Positions 26,590-34,521 of a stretch of 64,000 nt of DNA are shown here, piece by piece (the stretch's first letter is position 1; every line of letters starts with the position of its first letter). The DNA lies in contig VBDR01000039.1 of NCBI GenBank assembly GCA_005882135.1, positions 1 to 64,000 on the forward strand. Reading direction: 5' to 3'. The translations under genes and the position numbers were made by a program. The notes below the pieces were generated by a model that was not told the DNA's origin, searched no databases, and was given only the letters and a program-made list of their open reading frames with translations. Source of the DNA: Chloroflexota bacterium (GTDB taxonomy: Bacteria; Chloroflexota; Dormibacteria; Dormibacterales; Dormibacteraceae).

Positions 26590-27528
26590 TCAGGGCGCGG
26601 CTCCGATCGCGACCTCCTCCTCAGCGAGGTCCGCGAGCGACGCCGTGGCAATCTCCTCGATGCTCTTGCCGCGATCCCGCTCGAGGACTTTCATCCGCTT
26701 GTCGAACTGGGTGCCGGCGAACTCGAGGTAGGTCTCCATGCGTTGTCCAAAAGGTGCGTGCTCATCGTCGTAGTGCTCCCAGAACTCGCTGATCACCCCC
26801 ATCGCGAGTCCCAGCAGCTCGTTCATGCGCTGGATCATGACGTCCCAGCCATCGCGTGAATCGTTGATCAGGCGGTCAAGGAGAAATACGCCATACCGGA
26901 TGTGCCGGCTTTCGTCGCGCGCGATGAGACGGATCCCGCTGAGCAGCCCAGGCAGCTTGCCGTTGGCCTCCAGCGACTGGCGGAAGCCGTGGTAGCCGGT
27001 CTCGGCGAGCACGCCTTCGATGATCATGTTGTAGGTCACCGAAGCCCGGATCTGCGCCTCCACCGACTGATCGGATTTGAGCGCGTTGAGCGAGGAGGGC
27101 AGCTCGACCAGAAAGAGTTGCCTGTAGCTGGAAGTCAGGTAGTGGCCGAGGTCTCCACGCGCGATGGCGACCTGATCGAGCCAGCGCCGGAAGAACTCGA
27201 CATGCTTGGCCTCTTCCCACAGAAATGACGTGAGGTAGATCTCCTCCTCGATCCTGCCCTCGCCGGCCACCGCCATGATCAGGGGCAAAAGATCGCTGGT
27301 GACGCCTTCCTCGCCCGCCTGGAACAACGCCAGCGTGCGAAGCAGAAAGTCCTGCTCGACGCCGTCAAATCCGGTCCAGTCCGCGCCGTCCGCAGAGAAG
27401 TCCAGTGCTTGCGGATCCCAGACGCCGAGGCGTTTAGCCTTCTGGAACAGGCGCATGGGCACCGAGTCCCAGTCGAGACCGCGGCCTGAGATGGTCGAGT
27501 AGCGATCCCGGGTCGAACCGGCGCTCAA
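26590..27528 (-). CDS. R2-like ligand-binding oxidase (R2lox)
   Basis: 312 aa ferritin-like protein of the ribonucleotide reductase R2 superfamily. Metal ligand motifs are ALFQAGEEGVTSDL (Glu), FLWEEAKHVEFFRRW (Glu-x2-His), VLAETGYHGFRQ (Glu) and IARDESRHIRYG (Glu-x2-His). With no RNR large subunit nearby and the short R2lox-like sequence, it fits the Mn/Fe oxidases typified by M. tuberculosis Rv0233, which bind a fatty-acid-like ligand and form a Tyr-Val crosslink. Physiological role unknown. TTG start with no strong ribosome site. Confidence 0.82.
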   Translation of the reverse strand: MSAGSTRDRYSTISGRGLDWDSVPMRLFQKAKRLGVWDPQALDFSADGADWTGFDGVEQDFLLRTLALFQAGEEGVTSDLLPLIMAVAGEGRIEEEIYLTSFLWEEAKHVEFFRRWLDQVAIARGDLGHYLTSSYRQLFLVELPSSLNALKSDQSVEAQIRASVTYNMIIEGVLAETGYHGFRQSLEANGKLPGLLSGIRLIARDESRHIRYGVFLLDRLINDSRDGWDVMIQRMNELLGLAMGVISEFWEHYDDEHAPFGQRMETYLEFAGTQFDKRMKVLERDRGKSIEEIATASLADLAEEEVAIGAAP

Positions 27529-27548
27529 GGCGGGTTCAGTCTAGTCCG

Positions 27549-27660
27549 GGCTCAGCGGCTCGATGGATTGCGCAGCGGCTGTTCGTCTCCACGAGCACCG
27601 TCAACAAACACGTGCAGCACGTGCTGCGGAAGCTCGCTGCGGAATCGGATCCAGGCAGCC
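27549..27660 (+). pseudogene. Remnant of a LuxR-type HTH
   Basis: One frame reads IAQRLFVSTSTVNKHVQHVLRKL, a clear LuxR-family recognition region, but no start codon, upstream domain or rest of the protein is present. It lies in the short gap between the R2lox start and the alkyltransferase-like gene, and continues as meaningless antisense frame. It is probably the tail of a deleted regulator. Confidence 0.55.
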
Positions 27661-27662
27661 CT

Positions 27663-27992
27663 CTACGCGTGGGCCGGCGTCTGACGAGGGCGGCGAGGAT
27701 CCTGCGCCCGCGCTCGGTCGAGATCGACCCGATCGCCGTGCATCGGCACACCCTCCTTGGCGAGCAGCCGGCGCTGGACCACGCCTTTGGGAATGGTGCC
27801 GTCGGCTCGGACGACCCGATGCCATGGCAGGCCCAGATGGGTCGTGGCCAGAACGCGTCCGACAAGCCGCGGCGCTTCTGGATCGATCCCGCCATACGTC
27901 TGGACGCAGCCGCGAGGAATGCTTCGGATTCGCTCGATGATTCCCGGGATGCGCGACTCGCGACCCTGACGCTGCCCGCCTATGAGGTCCAT
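27663..27992 (-). CDS. Alkyltransferase-like protein (MGMT fold, Cys replaced by Trp)
   Basis: 109 aa. IPRGCVQTYGGIDPEAPRLVGRVLATT and LPWHRVVRADGTIPKG match the MGMT DNA-binding domain, but the PCHR active site reads PWHR. This is the mark of ATL proteins, which bind O6-alkylguanine without repairing it and hand it to nucleotide excision repair. The ATG at 27992 overlaps the end of the enoyl-CoA hydratase gene by 13 bp, so it is read from the same transcript. An upstream extension is less likely. Confidence 0.85.
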   Translation of the reverse strand: MDLIGGQRQGRESRIPGIIERIRSIPRGCVQTYGGIDPEAPRLVGRVLATTHLGLPWHRVVRADGTIPKGVVQRRLLAKEGVPMHGDRVDLDRARAQDPRRPRQTPAHA

Positions 27993-28759
27993 ACCGGCTT
28001 TCTTTTTTCGACGAAGGCTGCCATTCCCTCCCGACCATCGGGCGCGACGGCGTTGCACGAGATCGCCTCGGCCATGATCTCGTACGCCTTGTCCTGGGTC
28101 AACTCGATCTGCCTGTAAAAGCCTTCCTTGCCGATCCGCAGCGCGTAACGGCTCAGCTGCGAGAGCTCGTTGACCAGCGCCTTCACTTCCTCATCCAGCT
28201 GGTCGCGAGGAACCGCGCGGTTGATGAGCCCCCAGCGCTCGGCCGTCGGCGCGTCGATGAAACGGCCGGTCAGCAGCATGTCCAGGGCGTGCTTTCGGCT
28301 CACGTTGCGGGCCACGGCCACGCCGGGCGTGGAGCAGAACAATCCATATTTCACGCCGGAGGTCGCGAAGCGGCAGTCATCGCTGGCGATGGCCAGGTCG
28401 CAGGCCGCGACGAGCTGGCAGCCGGCGGCGGTGGCGATGCCATGGGGCGCGGCGATAACCGGCACCGGAACCGACTGGATGGTAGACATCAGCTGGTTGC
28501 AAACGGCGAAGACGTCGCGCTCCTCGTCGAGGGTGCGGTCCATCATCTCCTTCAGGTCGTGGCCTGCTGAAAAAGCGCGCCCTGCTCCCTTGAGAACGAT
28601 GGCGCGGACCTCAGGCCGTGCGGCCTGGCGCTCGAGCTCGGATGTGAGCTCCTCCATCAGGCCCGTGGAAAGCGCGTTGAGCTGCTCCGGCCGGTTGAGC
28701 GTGATGACCGCGGCCGGCGGCGTCTCGTCGACCAGCAGAAAATTCAGAGAGACAGCCAT
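27980..28759 (-). CDS. Enoyl-CoA hydratase/isomerase family protein
   Basis: 259 aa crotonase. AVITLNRPEQLNALSTGLMEEL, the oxyanion segment GRAFSAGHDLKEM, and APHGIATAAGCQLVAACDLAIA are typical. The later GRFIDAPTAERWGLINRAVP marks the C-terminal half. The sequence resembles ECHDC3-like members; whether it hydrates, isomerises or hydrolyses acyl-CoA is unclear. ATG 28759 has AAGGAGG 6 nt upstream, and the long upstream frame is not coding. Confidence 0.9.
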   Translation of the reverse strand: MAVSLNFLLVDETPPAAVITLNRPEQLNALSTGLMEELTSELERQAARPEVRAIVLKGAGRAFSAGHDLKEMMDRTLDEERDVFAVCNQLMSTIQSVPVPVIAAPHGIATAAGCQLVAACDLAIASDDCRFATSGVKYGLFCSTPGVAVARNVSRKHALDMLLTGRFIDAPTAERWGLINRAVPRDQLDEEVKALVNELSQLSRYALRIGKEGFYRQIELTQDKAYEIMAEAISCNAVAPDGREGMAAFVEKRKPVWTS

Positions 28760-28815
28760 CGCGAACCTCCTTGTTGCTGCCTGGACTGGGCGACACGCAG
28801 ACTGCACGCCTGCAA

Positions 28816-29490
28816 TCACAAAATACTCGTTGCCGAGAGGTTCGAGTCTCGGCCTGGTCGGACCACAAAGGCTCCGTTGGAGATCGTGCGGATCGATACG
28901 ACCAGACACAGCCAGCCGGCCGCCACGAGGACGCTTGCCACGACGTCCAGCGGCCAGTGCGCACCGACGTAAACCCGGCTGACTGCCACCAGAAGCACGA
29001 CTGCACCCAACACCAGCCATGCGATCCGACGGCCCCACCCCGGGAGGTATCGGTAGCCAACACAGAGCATCAGCACCCCGAGGTTGATGGTGATGAAGAT
29101 GACATGGCCGCTGGGGAAGCTCGAGGCACCGGGATGCTCCGTGATTTGAAGGACCTGGTCCAGGGTCGGACGGGCCCGGTGGATCAAGCGGACGAGAACC
29201 TCGTACCAAACGCCGCCGGCAATGGCGGCCAGCGCGAGCAGCCAGGCACTGCGGTTCAACAGGAGCACCACCAGGACAGTCACCGCCGTGACCACAGGCC
29301 CGCCCGGGCCGCCCGCCCAGCTAAGGAGTGGAAACAGCGAAGTGAGGGGTCCCAGGTCGATCGACTGTATGGCTCGAGCGCTCGCGGCGTCGAGCGGAAT
29401 GTAGGGCGTTGTCTTGACGAGAAAGGCGAGTCCCGCCACGGCGAGCGCACACAACGCCGCCGCCAGCAGTAGGGGCCAACGAATTCTCAT
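28816..29490 (-). CDS. PAP2-family membrane phosphatase
   Basis: 224 aa with about six hydrophobic segments. The three phosphatase motifs are present: VRLIHRARPTL (R-x6-RP type), SSFPSGHV (PSGH) and SRVYVGAHWPLDV (SR-x5-H-x3-D). Such enzymes dephosphorylate undecaprenyl pyrophosphate or phosphatidic acid at the outer face of the membrane. Met 29490 places the first helix (WPLLLAAALCALAVAGLAF) at the N-terminus. Substrate unassigned. Confidence 0.9.
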   Translation of the reverse strand: MRIRWPLLLAAALCALAVAGLAFLVKTTPYIPLDAASARAIQSIDLGPLTSLFPLLSWAGGPGGPVVTAVTVLVVLLLNRSAWLLALAAIAGGVWYEVLVRLIHRARPTLDQVLQITEHPGASSFPSGHVIFITINLGVLMLCVGYRYLPGWGRRIAWLVLGAVVLLVAVSRVYVGAHWPLDVVASVLVAAGWLCLVVSIRTISNGAFVVRPGRDSNLSATSIL

Positions 29491-29663
29491 CCCATCGTTG
29501 AAACGTTGCGCGGGCCGGCGCAACGGCGACGGCGCCGCAGCTCATGCATACCCCCGCGCGCACGCTTTTTCGTCCACACCGTATCAGAGGCCACGACCCT
29601 CACGAAGCGCAGATGAGATCATGGCTTCCGAGCCGCTCAGCATCACTGCGGAGGAATCACTGC

Positions 29664-30650
29664 GTGGCGACGCAAACACCCAAAACCGGTCTTCTGCTCC
29701 CATCTCGAGAGGTCGTGCTGTTTGCGAACAGTGACCTGACTATCGTCATCGCGGCCGCGCGGCGCGCGGAACAGGCCGGCTACGACTCGGTGTGGGTCGG
29801 CGACTCGTTGTTGGCGCGGCCTCGGGGTGAGCCGCTGACCCTGCTGGCCGCCGTGGCCGGCGCGACGACTCGCGTCACACTGGGCACCGCGGTCCTGCTG
29901 CCGCTGTTGAGGCACCCCATCTCACTGGCGCACGCCCTCGCCACGCTCGACCGCATCGCGGAAGGCCGCCTCGTCGTGGGGATGGGTCCAGGCGCAGAGC
30001 TACCCGGGACGCATGCCGAGCTCGCGGCGGTTGGCGTTCCCAGTGACCGCCGCGTCGGCGCCATGCTGAGCGCTGTCGAACGCGTCCGGCGCTTGTGGCG
30101 CAACGAAGAGACGGACCTCGAGCTCCAGCCGCGGCCGTTTCGTCCTGAGGGTCCTCCCATCTGGCTGGGCGGCAGTGGCCCTCGGATGCTGCGCCTGGCC
30201 GGCAGAGCTTTCGACGGCTGGCTGCCGTTCAGTCCGACTCCAGCCGAATATGCTTCGGGCCTTCGCGCGGTGCGCGAAGCAGCAGAGACGGCGGGTCGAG
30301 ATCCTGACAGCATCGCGACGGGCGCCTACCTCACGGTCGCCGTCGCGGATACTCCCCTGGACGCCGCCAAGGAGCTGGATGCCTACATGCGGGCCTACTA
30401 CGGCGTGCCGGCCGAGGTCATGTCGAGGGCCCAGGCGTGTCATGCCGGCACCCTTGAATCGGCCGCCGGATGGTTCGCCGCCTATCGCGACGCGGGTGCC
30501 AGACATCTGGTGGTGCGACTCGCTCGTCCAAGCCTCAGCGACTACAACGACACGATCGATCAACTCTTCGGCGCCGCCATGATCCACCACCAGATCTCGA
30601 TGGCGCCTGATGCGAAGCGTGGCGTACGCCCGCCGCGGGCGGAGGGTTAG
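29664..30650 (+). CDS. LLM-class flavin/F420-dependent oxidoreductase
   Basis: 328 aa luciferase-like TIM barrel. KTGLLLPSREVV starts the barrel, then AEQAGYDSVWVGDSLL, TTRVTLGTAVLLPLLRHPISLAHALATLDRIAEGRLVVGMGPG and PPIWLGGSGPRMLRLAGRAFDGWLP. It uses FMN or F420; F420 is plausible because a DDN-type protein is also encoded in the window. GTG 29664 is chosen (GGAGG 9 nt upstream), as the longer frame has no homology-like sequence. Substrate unknown. Confidence 0.88.
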   Translation: MATQTPKTGLLLPSREVVLFANSDLTIVIAAARRAEQAGYDSVWVGDSLLARPRGEPLTLLAAVAGATTRVTLGTAVLLPLLRHPISLAHALATLDRIAEGRLVVGMGPGAELPGTHAELAAVGVPSDRRVGAMLSAVERVRRLWRNEETDLELQPRPFRPEGPPIWLGGSGPRMLRLAGRAFDGWLPFSPTPAEYASGLRAVREAAETAGRDPDSIATGAYLTVAVADTPLDAAKELDAYMRAYYGVPAEVMSRAQACHAGTLESAAGWFAAYRDAGARHLVVRLARPSLSDYNDTIDQLFGAAMIHHQISMAPDAKRGVRPPRAEG

Positions 30651-30740
30651 ACGCAGATCCCATAGAGCGATTCCGTGGCATCCCAAACGCAGGCGCATAC
30701 TTCAGTCCGTGCCGTCGATGCCATGTATGGAGGAAGTCAA

Positions 30741-31118
30741 ATGGCTGACTACGGACTGTTCATCGGTTGGGGCGCCCTGGTCCGCGGACGTGAGTTGAAA
30801 GGCCTTGAGGTATTCAACGAATCGATTCAGTTCTGGGCCGATCACCAAAAGAAGGGCAACATCGAAAGTTTCGAGCCGGTTCTACTGACGCCGCACGGTG
30901 GCGACCTTGCTGGATTCCTGCTGATCAAGGGCGAAGGGGCCAAGCTCGACCAGATCAAGCGCAGCGACGAATACCTGGCACTGAATACCCGAGCCGGCCA
31001 GGTGGTCGACGACCTTGGCTTTGTGGACTGCCTCCTGGGCGCAAAGCTGCAGGAGCAGATGGCAGAGTTCAAGAACAAAACGGCAGACATTCTTGGCGCC
31101 CATGCGATGGCCCGCTAA
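30741..31118 (+). CDS. Conserved-looking hypothetical protein
   Basis: 125 aa, soluble, starting MADYGLFIGWGALVRGRE and containing FEPVLLTPHGGDLAGFLLIKGEGAKLDQI. ATGGAGGAAG gives an excellent ribosome site for the ATG at 30741; longer starts are not supported. The alpha/beta pattern resembles dimeric ferredoxin-like (EthD/YCII) folds but I cannot assign a family. Confidence 0.7.
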   Translation: MADYGLFIGWGALVRGRELKGLEVFNESIQFWADHQKKGNIESFEPVLLTPHGGDLAGFLLIKGEGAKLDQIKRSDEYLALNTRAGQVVDDLGFVDCLLGAKLQEQMAEFKNKTADILGAHAMAR

Positions 31119-31167
31119 GAACCCGGCACACATTGATGTGACGCACGTTTCGTAGGCGCCGGAGGTC

Positions 31168-31200
31168 GGTGCGTCATTGGACACTACCCACTGACGCACC
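31168..31200. terminator. Hairpin between convergent genes
   Basis: Perfect 9-bp inverted repeat GGTGCGTCA...TGACGCACC with a 15-nt loop. It lies between two convergent genes. TGACGCAC also occurs a third time at about 31138. No T-run, so it may be a bidirectional terminator or a binding site. Confidence 0.4.
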
Positions 31201-31248
31201 ACAGCCCGGCACCGTTTCTGGACAGCGAGACTGCGCACCTTAGGGGAT

Positions 31249-31650
31249 TTAGCTGAGGCGCGCCTCGTCGATGATCGGCTCGAAGAGTTCGACCGGATTG
31301 CCAGATGGGTCGTCGATCAGAACCTGCTTGCCGCCGACTCCGGTGATGATGTCGTTGCGAAAATGGACTCCTGCTTGCCGCAGACGCTTGGCAGTCACCG
31401 CAAGATCGGAGACCTCGATCGTGAATCTGTTCCAACCTCCAGGTTCGGGCAAACTGCCATCGGGCATCGGCTGTCCCCCGCCTCCTGGTCCGCGTCCTGG
31501 CTGACTCAGCACCAGGCGTAGGTCGCCGCGTGAGAGCATCGCGAAACTGGCAGCCGGATGCATCTCTTCGCGAAAGCCAAGGTGTTGACAGTAGAACGCG
31601 ATCGCCGCATCCACGTCATTGACGATGTAACGGACTTGAACAGTGGCCAT
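31249..31650 (-). CDS. VOC (glyoxalase/bleomycin resistance) family protein
   Basis: 133 aa, two beta-alpha-beta-beta-beta modules. RYIVNDVDAAIAFYCQHLGF is the typical opening and VLIDDPSGNPVELFEPI the typical end with a conserved Glu metal ligand. The glycine-rich loop GRGPGGGGQPMPDGS is often seen in a subgroup of VOC proteins. Substrate unknown. Confidence 0.88.
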   Translation of the reverse strand: MATVQVRYIVNDVDAAIAFYCQHLGFREEMHPAASFAMLSRGDLRLVLSQPGRGPGGGGQPMPDGSLPEPGGWNRFTIEVSDLAVTAKRLRQAGVHFRNDIITGVGGKQVLIDDPSGNPVELFEPIIDEARLS

Positions 31651-31722
31651 CGTTCCTCCCAGCCAACAGTTAATAAGTACCGCTCACACTCCGGAACAGT
31701 CATGGGCCGCAGGCTGTCTGAG

Positions 31723-31805
31723 TGGTGGGCCGGGAGGGATTTGAACCCCCACAGCTTTCGCGGGTGGTTTACAGCCACTTGAGCTCGCCAATGCCCAGCC
31801 GACCC
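31723..31805 (-). tRNA. tRNA-Tyr (GTA)
   Basis: Class II tRNA of 83 nt including an encoded CCA. The acceptor GGGTCGG pairs with CCGGCCC, discriminator A. D stem GGGC/GCTC, anticodon loop CTGTAAA (anticodon GTA), a long variable arm and the T arm with TTCAAAT. It lies just upstream of, and opposite to, the MFS gene. Confidence 0.93.
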
Positions 31806-31850
31806 ACTAAAGAGCAGTAATCGTACGCAATCACGTCTGGGGGCCTCGTC

Positions 31851-33185
31851 ATGGCGGCCGGACAGGCCAACCTCATAATTCCACCCGTGGCGCGAGGCTA
31901 TGCACGGTACGTCCTTGCCCTCATGGTCGGCATCAACCTCTTGAACTACATGGACCGATGGGTCGCCGCCTCGGCAGGCCCCCTCATCGAAAAAGAGCTC
32001 GGCATCAGCGACTCCCTCTTCGGCCTCCTCGGAACCGCCTTTCTTCTCGTTTACGCTATCGCCGCGGTCCCCTTCGGGTACTGGGGCGACCGCGGCGTCC
32101 GCAAGACCGTGATCGGCGTCGGCGTGACCATCTGGAGCATCGCCACCCTCTTCACCGGCTTCGCGCGCAGCTACTTCCAGCTCTTCCTGAGCCGGGCCAT
32201 CGTCGGCATCGGCGAAGCCAGCTACTACCCTGCCGGCACCTCTCTCCTCTCCGACTACTTCCCCAAGGAGCAGCGCAGCCGCGTGGCTGCGGTCTGGGGG
32301 GCCGGAAGCACGGTCGGGATCGCGCTCGGCTTTGCCGGCGGCGGCTTCATCGCGGAGAAGCTCGGTTGGCGCGCCGCCTTCTTCTTCGCGGCCGTTCCGG
32401 GCCTCCTCTTCGCCATCCTCGCCTTCCAGATGCGGGAACCGCTGCGCGGCGCCGCCGAGGCACGAGGCGCGGCCGTCGCAAGGACCGCCGACGCCAGCTT
32501 TCGTAAGTTCATCGACCTCATGCGAATCCCCACCCTGCGGGCGACGATCATCGCCCAGACCCTTCTCTTCTTCGTCCTCGCGTCCAACGCCTTCTGGCTG
32601 CCGACCGTCCTCCAGCGGCGCTTCGAAATGACTGCGGGGAGGGCCGGATTGCTGGCCGGCGTGGTCATAGTCGTCGGCGGCCTGATCGGCACCCTCGCGG
32701 GCGGCTGGCTCGCCGACCGGCGGGCCCTCGCCACGCCAAAGGCCCACCTCGAGGTCGGCATCATCGGCTTCCTCGCCGGCGCCGTCCTCATCACCGTCGC
32801 CATCCTCAGCCCGCTGAACATCGGCCCGATACCAGTCTTCATCCCCGTGTTCTTGCTCACGGTGATCTGCCTCTACCTCTACGCGGGGCCGTTCACGGCG
32901 GTCTCGCAGAACGTCGTCTCCCCCGGCCTCCGCGCCAGCGCGGTCACGCTCTTGCTCTTCGTCGCCCACGTCTTCGGCGACTCACACTCCACATTCGACA
33001 TCGGGCTGCTGTCAGACCGGCTGGGAGGCAACCTTCAGCTCGCGCTTCTGATCACCTCACCGACACTCCTCATCCTGGCCGCGATCGCGGCGGCCACCGG
33101 CCTGCGCACGATCAAGCGCGACACCGAGGCGATGGAGGAGGACTGGGCGGCCCGGACCGGCGATCCGGCGCTGACTCGGGCTTAG
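31851..33185 (+). CDS. MFS transporter, spinster-like
   Basis: 444 aa, about 12 membrane segments. LLNYMDRWVAASAGPLIEKELGISDSLFGLLGTAFLLVYAI matches the Spns-like branch, followed by GYWGDRGVRK (motif A) and FLSRAIVGIGEASYYPAG. Members export lipids or organic anions; the substrate is unknown. The stop overlaps the convergent LysM-CHAP stop by four bases. Codon choice is markedly richer in C-ending codons than neighbours. Confidence 0.9.
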   Translation: MAAGQANLIIPPVARGYARYVLALMVGINLLNYMDRWVAASAGPLIEKELGISDSLFGLLGTAFLLVYAIAAVPFGYWGDRGVRKTVIGVGVTIWSIATLFTGFARSYFQLFLSRAIVGIGEASYYPAGTSLLSDYFPKEQRSRVAAVWGAGSTVGIALGFAGGGFIAEKLGWRAAFFFAAVPGLLFAILAFQMREPLRGAAEARGAAVARTADASFRKFIDLMRIPTLRATIIAQTLLFFVLASNAFWLPTVLQRRFEMTAGRAGLLAGVVIVVGGLIGTLAGGWLADRRALATPKAHLEVGIIGFLAGAVLITVAILSPLNIGPIPVFIPVFLLTVICLYLYAGPFTAVSQNVVSPGLRASAVTLLLFVAHVFGDSHSTFDIGLLSDRLGGNLQLALLITSPTLLILAAIAAATGLRTIKRDTEAMEEDWAARTGDPALTRA

Positions 33186-34135
33186 TAGATAAACCCGACC
33201 AGTTTCTGCCCGAGCTGGCCCGGCTTGATGGTGCGCTCGTCGATCACGTCGAACGCGACCCAGTTCATCTCGGACACCGTCCATGATCCGTCCGGGTTGA
33301 CCGCCTCCACGTAGGCGACGTGCCCGGCCCAGCTCTCCCACGTGACCATGATCGAACCAACCTTCGGCGCCGAGCCGACCGAGTAGCCCTGGGCGGCGGC
33401 GTTCGCGTACCAGTAGCCGGCGTCTCCGTTCCAGGTCACGTTGCGCTTGGTCGCCACGTAGTAGGTGCACCACCCGACCGGGAACTTGTTGTTGACGTTG
33501 GGGCCGAGGCAGCACCCAACGACCTTGACCACGTAGCTCGACGGGGCTCCGCCATGGAGGATCTGGTACAGCGCGGGGGGCGGTGGGAACGCGCCACCGA
33601 CTCCGCCAGGGATGACGATGGTCGCACCGGCCGGCACCTGGGTGCTTCGCAGCCGGTTGAAGTCGATGATCGCCTGCGGGTCGACCTGGTACTTGGACGC
33701 CAGGCCGTCGATCGTGTCGCTGGACTTGGTCGTGACGACGATGCCGTGCACTGGCGGGATAACGATCTGGTTGCCGGTCGCGACCGAGTCAGTTGACATC
33801 AGGTTGGTGTTCGACCAGCGGATCTCAGCCACAGTGACGTGAAACTTGGAAGCGATCGCGTTCAGGTCCTCGCCGGCGGCCACGGTGTACGTGAACGGCT
33901 GGTGATTGACCGGCGCCGAGATTGGGATCGACACCGGTTTGATGACCGTGCTGTAGCGGCCCAGCGAAACATCGCCGTACTGGCCCCCGTCGCCGACCAT
34001 GATCGCCTCGGCGTTCACAGGTCCGAACCGCGCCGTCAGAGTCGTCGGGAAATGACGATCCATTGCCGCGTAGCTCGACATGGCTACCGCTATTCCCAGT
34101 ACGACGGCATGGGTCAGGTAACGATTAACTCGCAA
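33182..34135 (-). CDS. Secreted LysM-CHAP cell-wall hydrolase
   Basis: 317 aa. An N-terminal hydrophobic segment (AVVLGIAVAMSSYAAM) acts as signal or anchor. Two LysM motifs follow: FTYTVAAGEDLNAIASKFHVTVAEIRWSN and VTTKSSDTIDGLASKYQVDPQAIIDFN. The C-terminus is a CHAP amidase/peptidase with Cys in GWCTYYVATK and His in WAGHVAYVEAV. It likely cuts peptidoglycan during growth or resuscitation. TTG start behind AGGGGT, with a good promoter and about 60-nt leader upstream. Confidence 0.92.
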   Translation of the reverse strand: MRVNRYLTHAVVLGIAVAMSSYAAMDRHFPTTLTARFGPVNAEAIMVGDGGQYGDVSLGRYSTVIKPVSIPISAPVNHQPFTYTVAAGEDLNAIASKFHVTVAEIRWSNTNLMSTDSVATGNQIVIPPVHGIVVTTKSSDTIDGLASKYQVDPQAIIDFNRLRSTQVPAGATIVIPGGVGGAFPPPPALYQILHGGAPSSYVVKVVGCCLGPNVNNKFPVGWCTYYVATKRNVTWNGDAGYWYANAAAQGYSVGSAPKVGSIMVTWESWAGHVAYVEAVNPDGSWTVSEMNWVAFDVIDERTIKPGQLGQKLVGFIY

Positions 34136-34199
34136 TGCCTACCCCTAAACATTTGTGAATCCGCCCTGGCGGCGGGTGGATCCCCAGAAGACCGAGCCA

Positions 34200-34228
34200 C
34201 CCTAACAGACCTTCGCGGAGCCCGTCAA
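34200..34228 (-). promoter_or_regulatory. Promoter of the LysM-CHAP gene
   Basis: On the minus strand TTGACG (34223-34228), 17 bp, then TTAGGG (34200-34205). Spacing and -35 are near consensus; the -10 is degenerate. A start near 34193 gives a leader of about 58 nt. Confidence 0.5.
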
Positions 34229-34450
34229 CCCCGGGTGGACGGTCGCGGGCACACTTAACGGCGCCGCCTGGCCGCCGTGTCCGAATTCAATTCGAATCCG
34301 AGGGGCCGGGCGCCATAGGCTGGGGCGGCGAACAGCAGTTCGCCTACCAAAACGCCGCCTGACTTGCCCGAGTAGCCGGTTCACAAGGACGTTCAACGTG
34401 CCGCGGCACGCGTCCTTGCATAGATAGAGGACGAGGCCGCTGGCCCCTCT

Positions 34451-34500
34451 GGCCGGCCCCTCCGGCGCCTACGGCGCCACCTCCCCATGAATGGAGAGGA
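34451..34500. repeat. Bipartite hairpin repeat, copy B
   Basis: GGCGCC-TAC-GGCGCC hairpin preceded by GGCCCCTCC and followed by CCTCCCCATGAATGGAGAGG. Same module order as the copies at 44.6, 49.7 and 59.8 kb; the second stem has one mismatch. Lies just after the fabG stop. Confidence 0.65.
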
Positions 34501-34521
34501 CCATCTCTCAGCGTTCCCTGT

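Larger units (their letters stand above)
34136..34521. other. 386-bp intergenic region
   Basis: Holds the leader and promoter of the LysM-CHAP gene (34136-34228), a stretch of about 220 bp in which I see no gene, and a bipartite hairpin repeat at the fabG end. The leader contains a CCGCC-GCCA-GGGCGG-type hairpin. Cell-wall genes of this kind sometimes carry c-di-AMP riboswitches, but this leader looks too short for one. Confidence 0.5.

Noticed and set aside
31506-32969. A 487-codon minus-strand frame opposite the MFS gene
   Set aside because: Composition is dominated by Asp, Glu, Gly and Arg and mirrors the transporter codons. It would also cross the tRNA-Tyr gene.
34136-34193. c-di-AMP riboswitch upstream of the LysM-CHAP gene
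   Set aside because: The leader from the predicted transcription start is only about 58 nt and lacks the conserved ydaO-type blocks; only a simple hairpin is seen.
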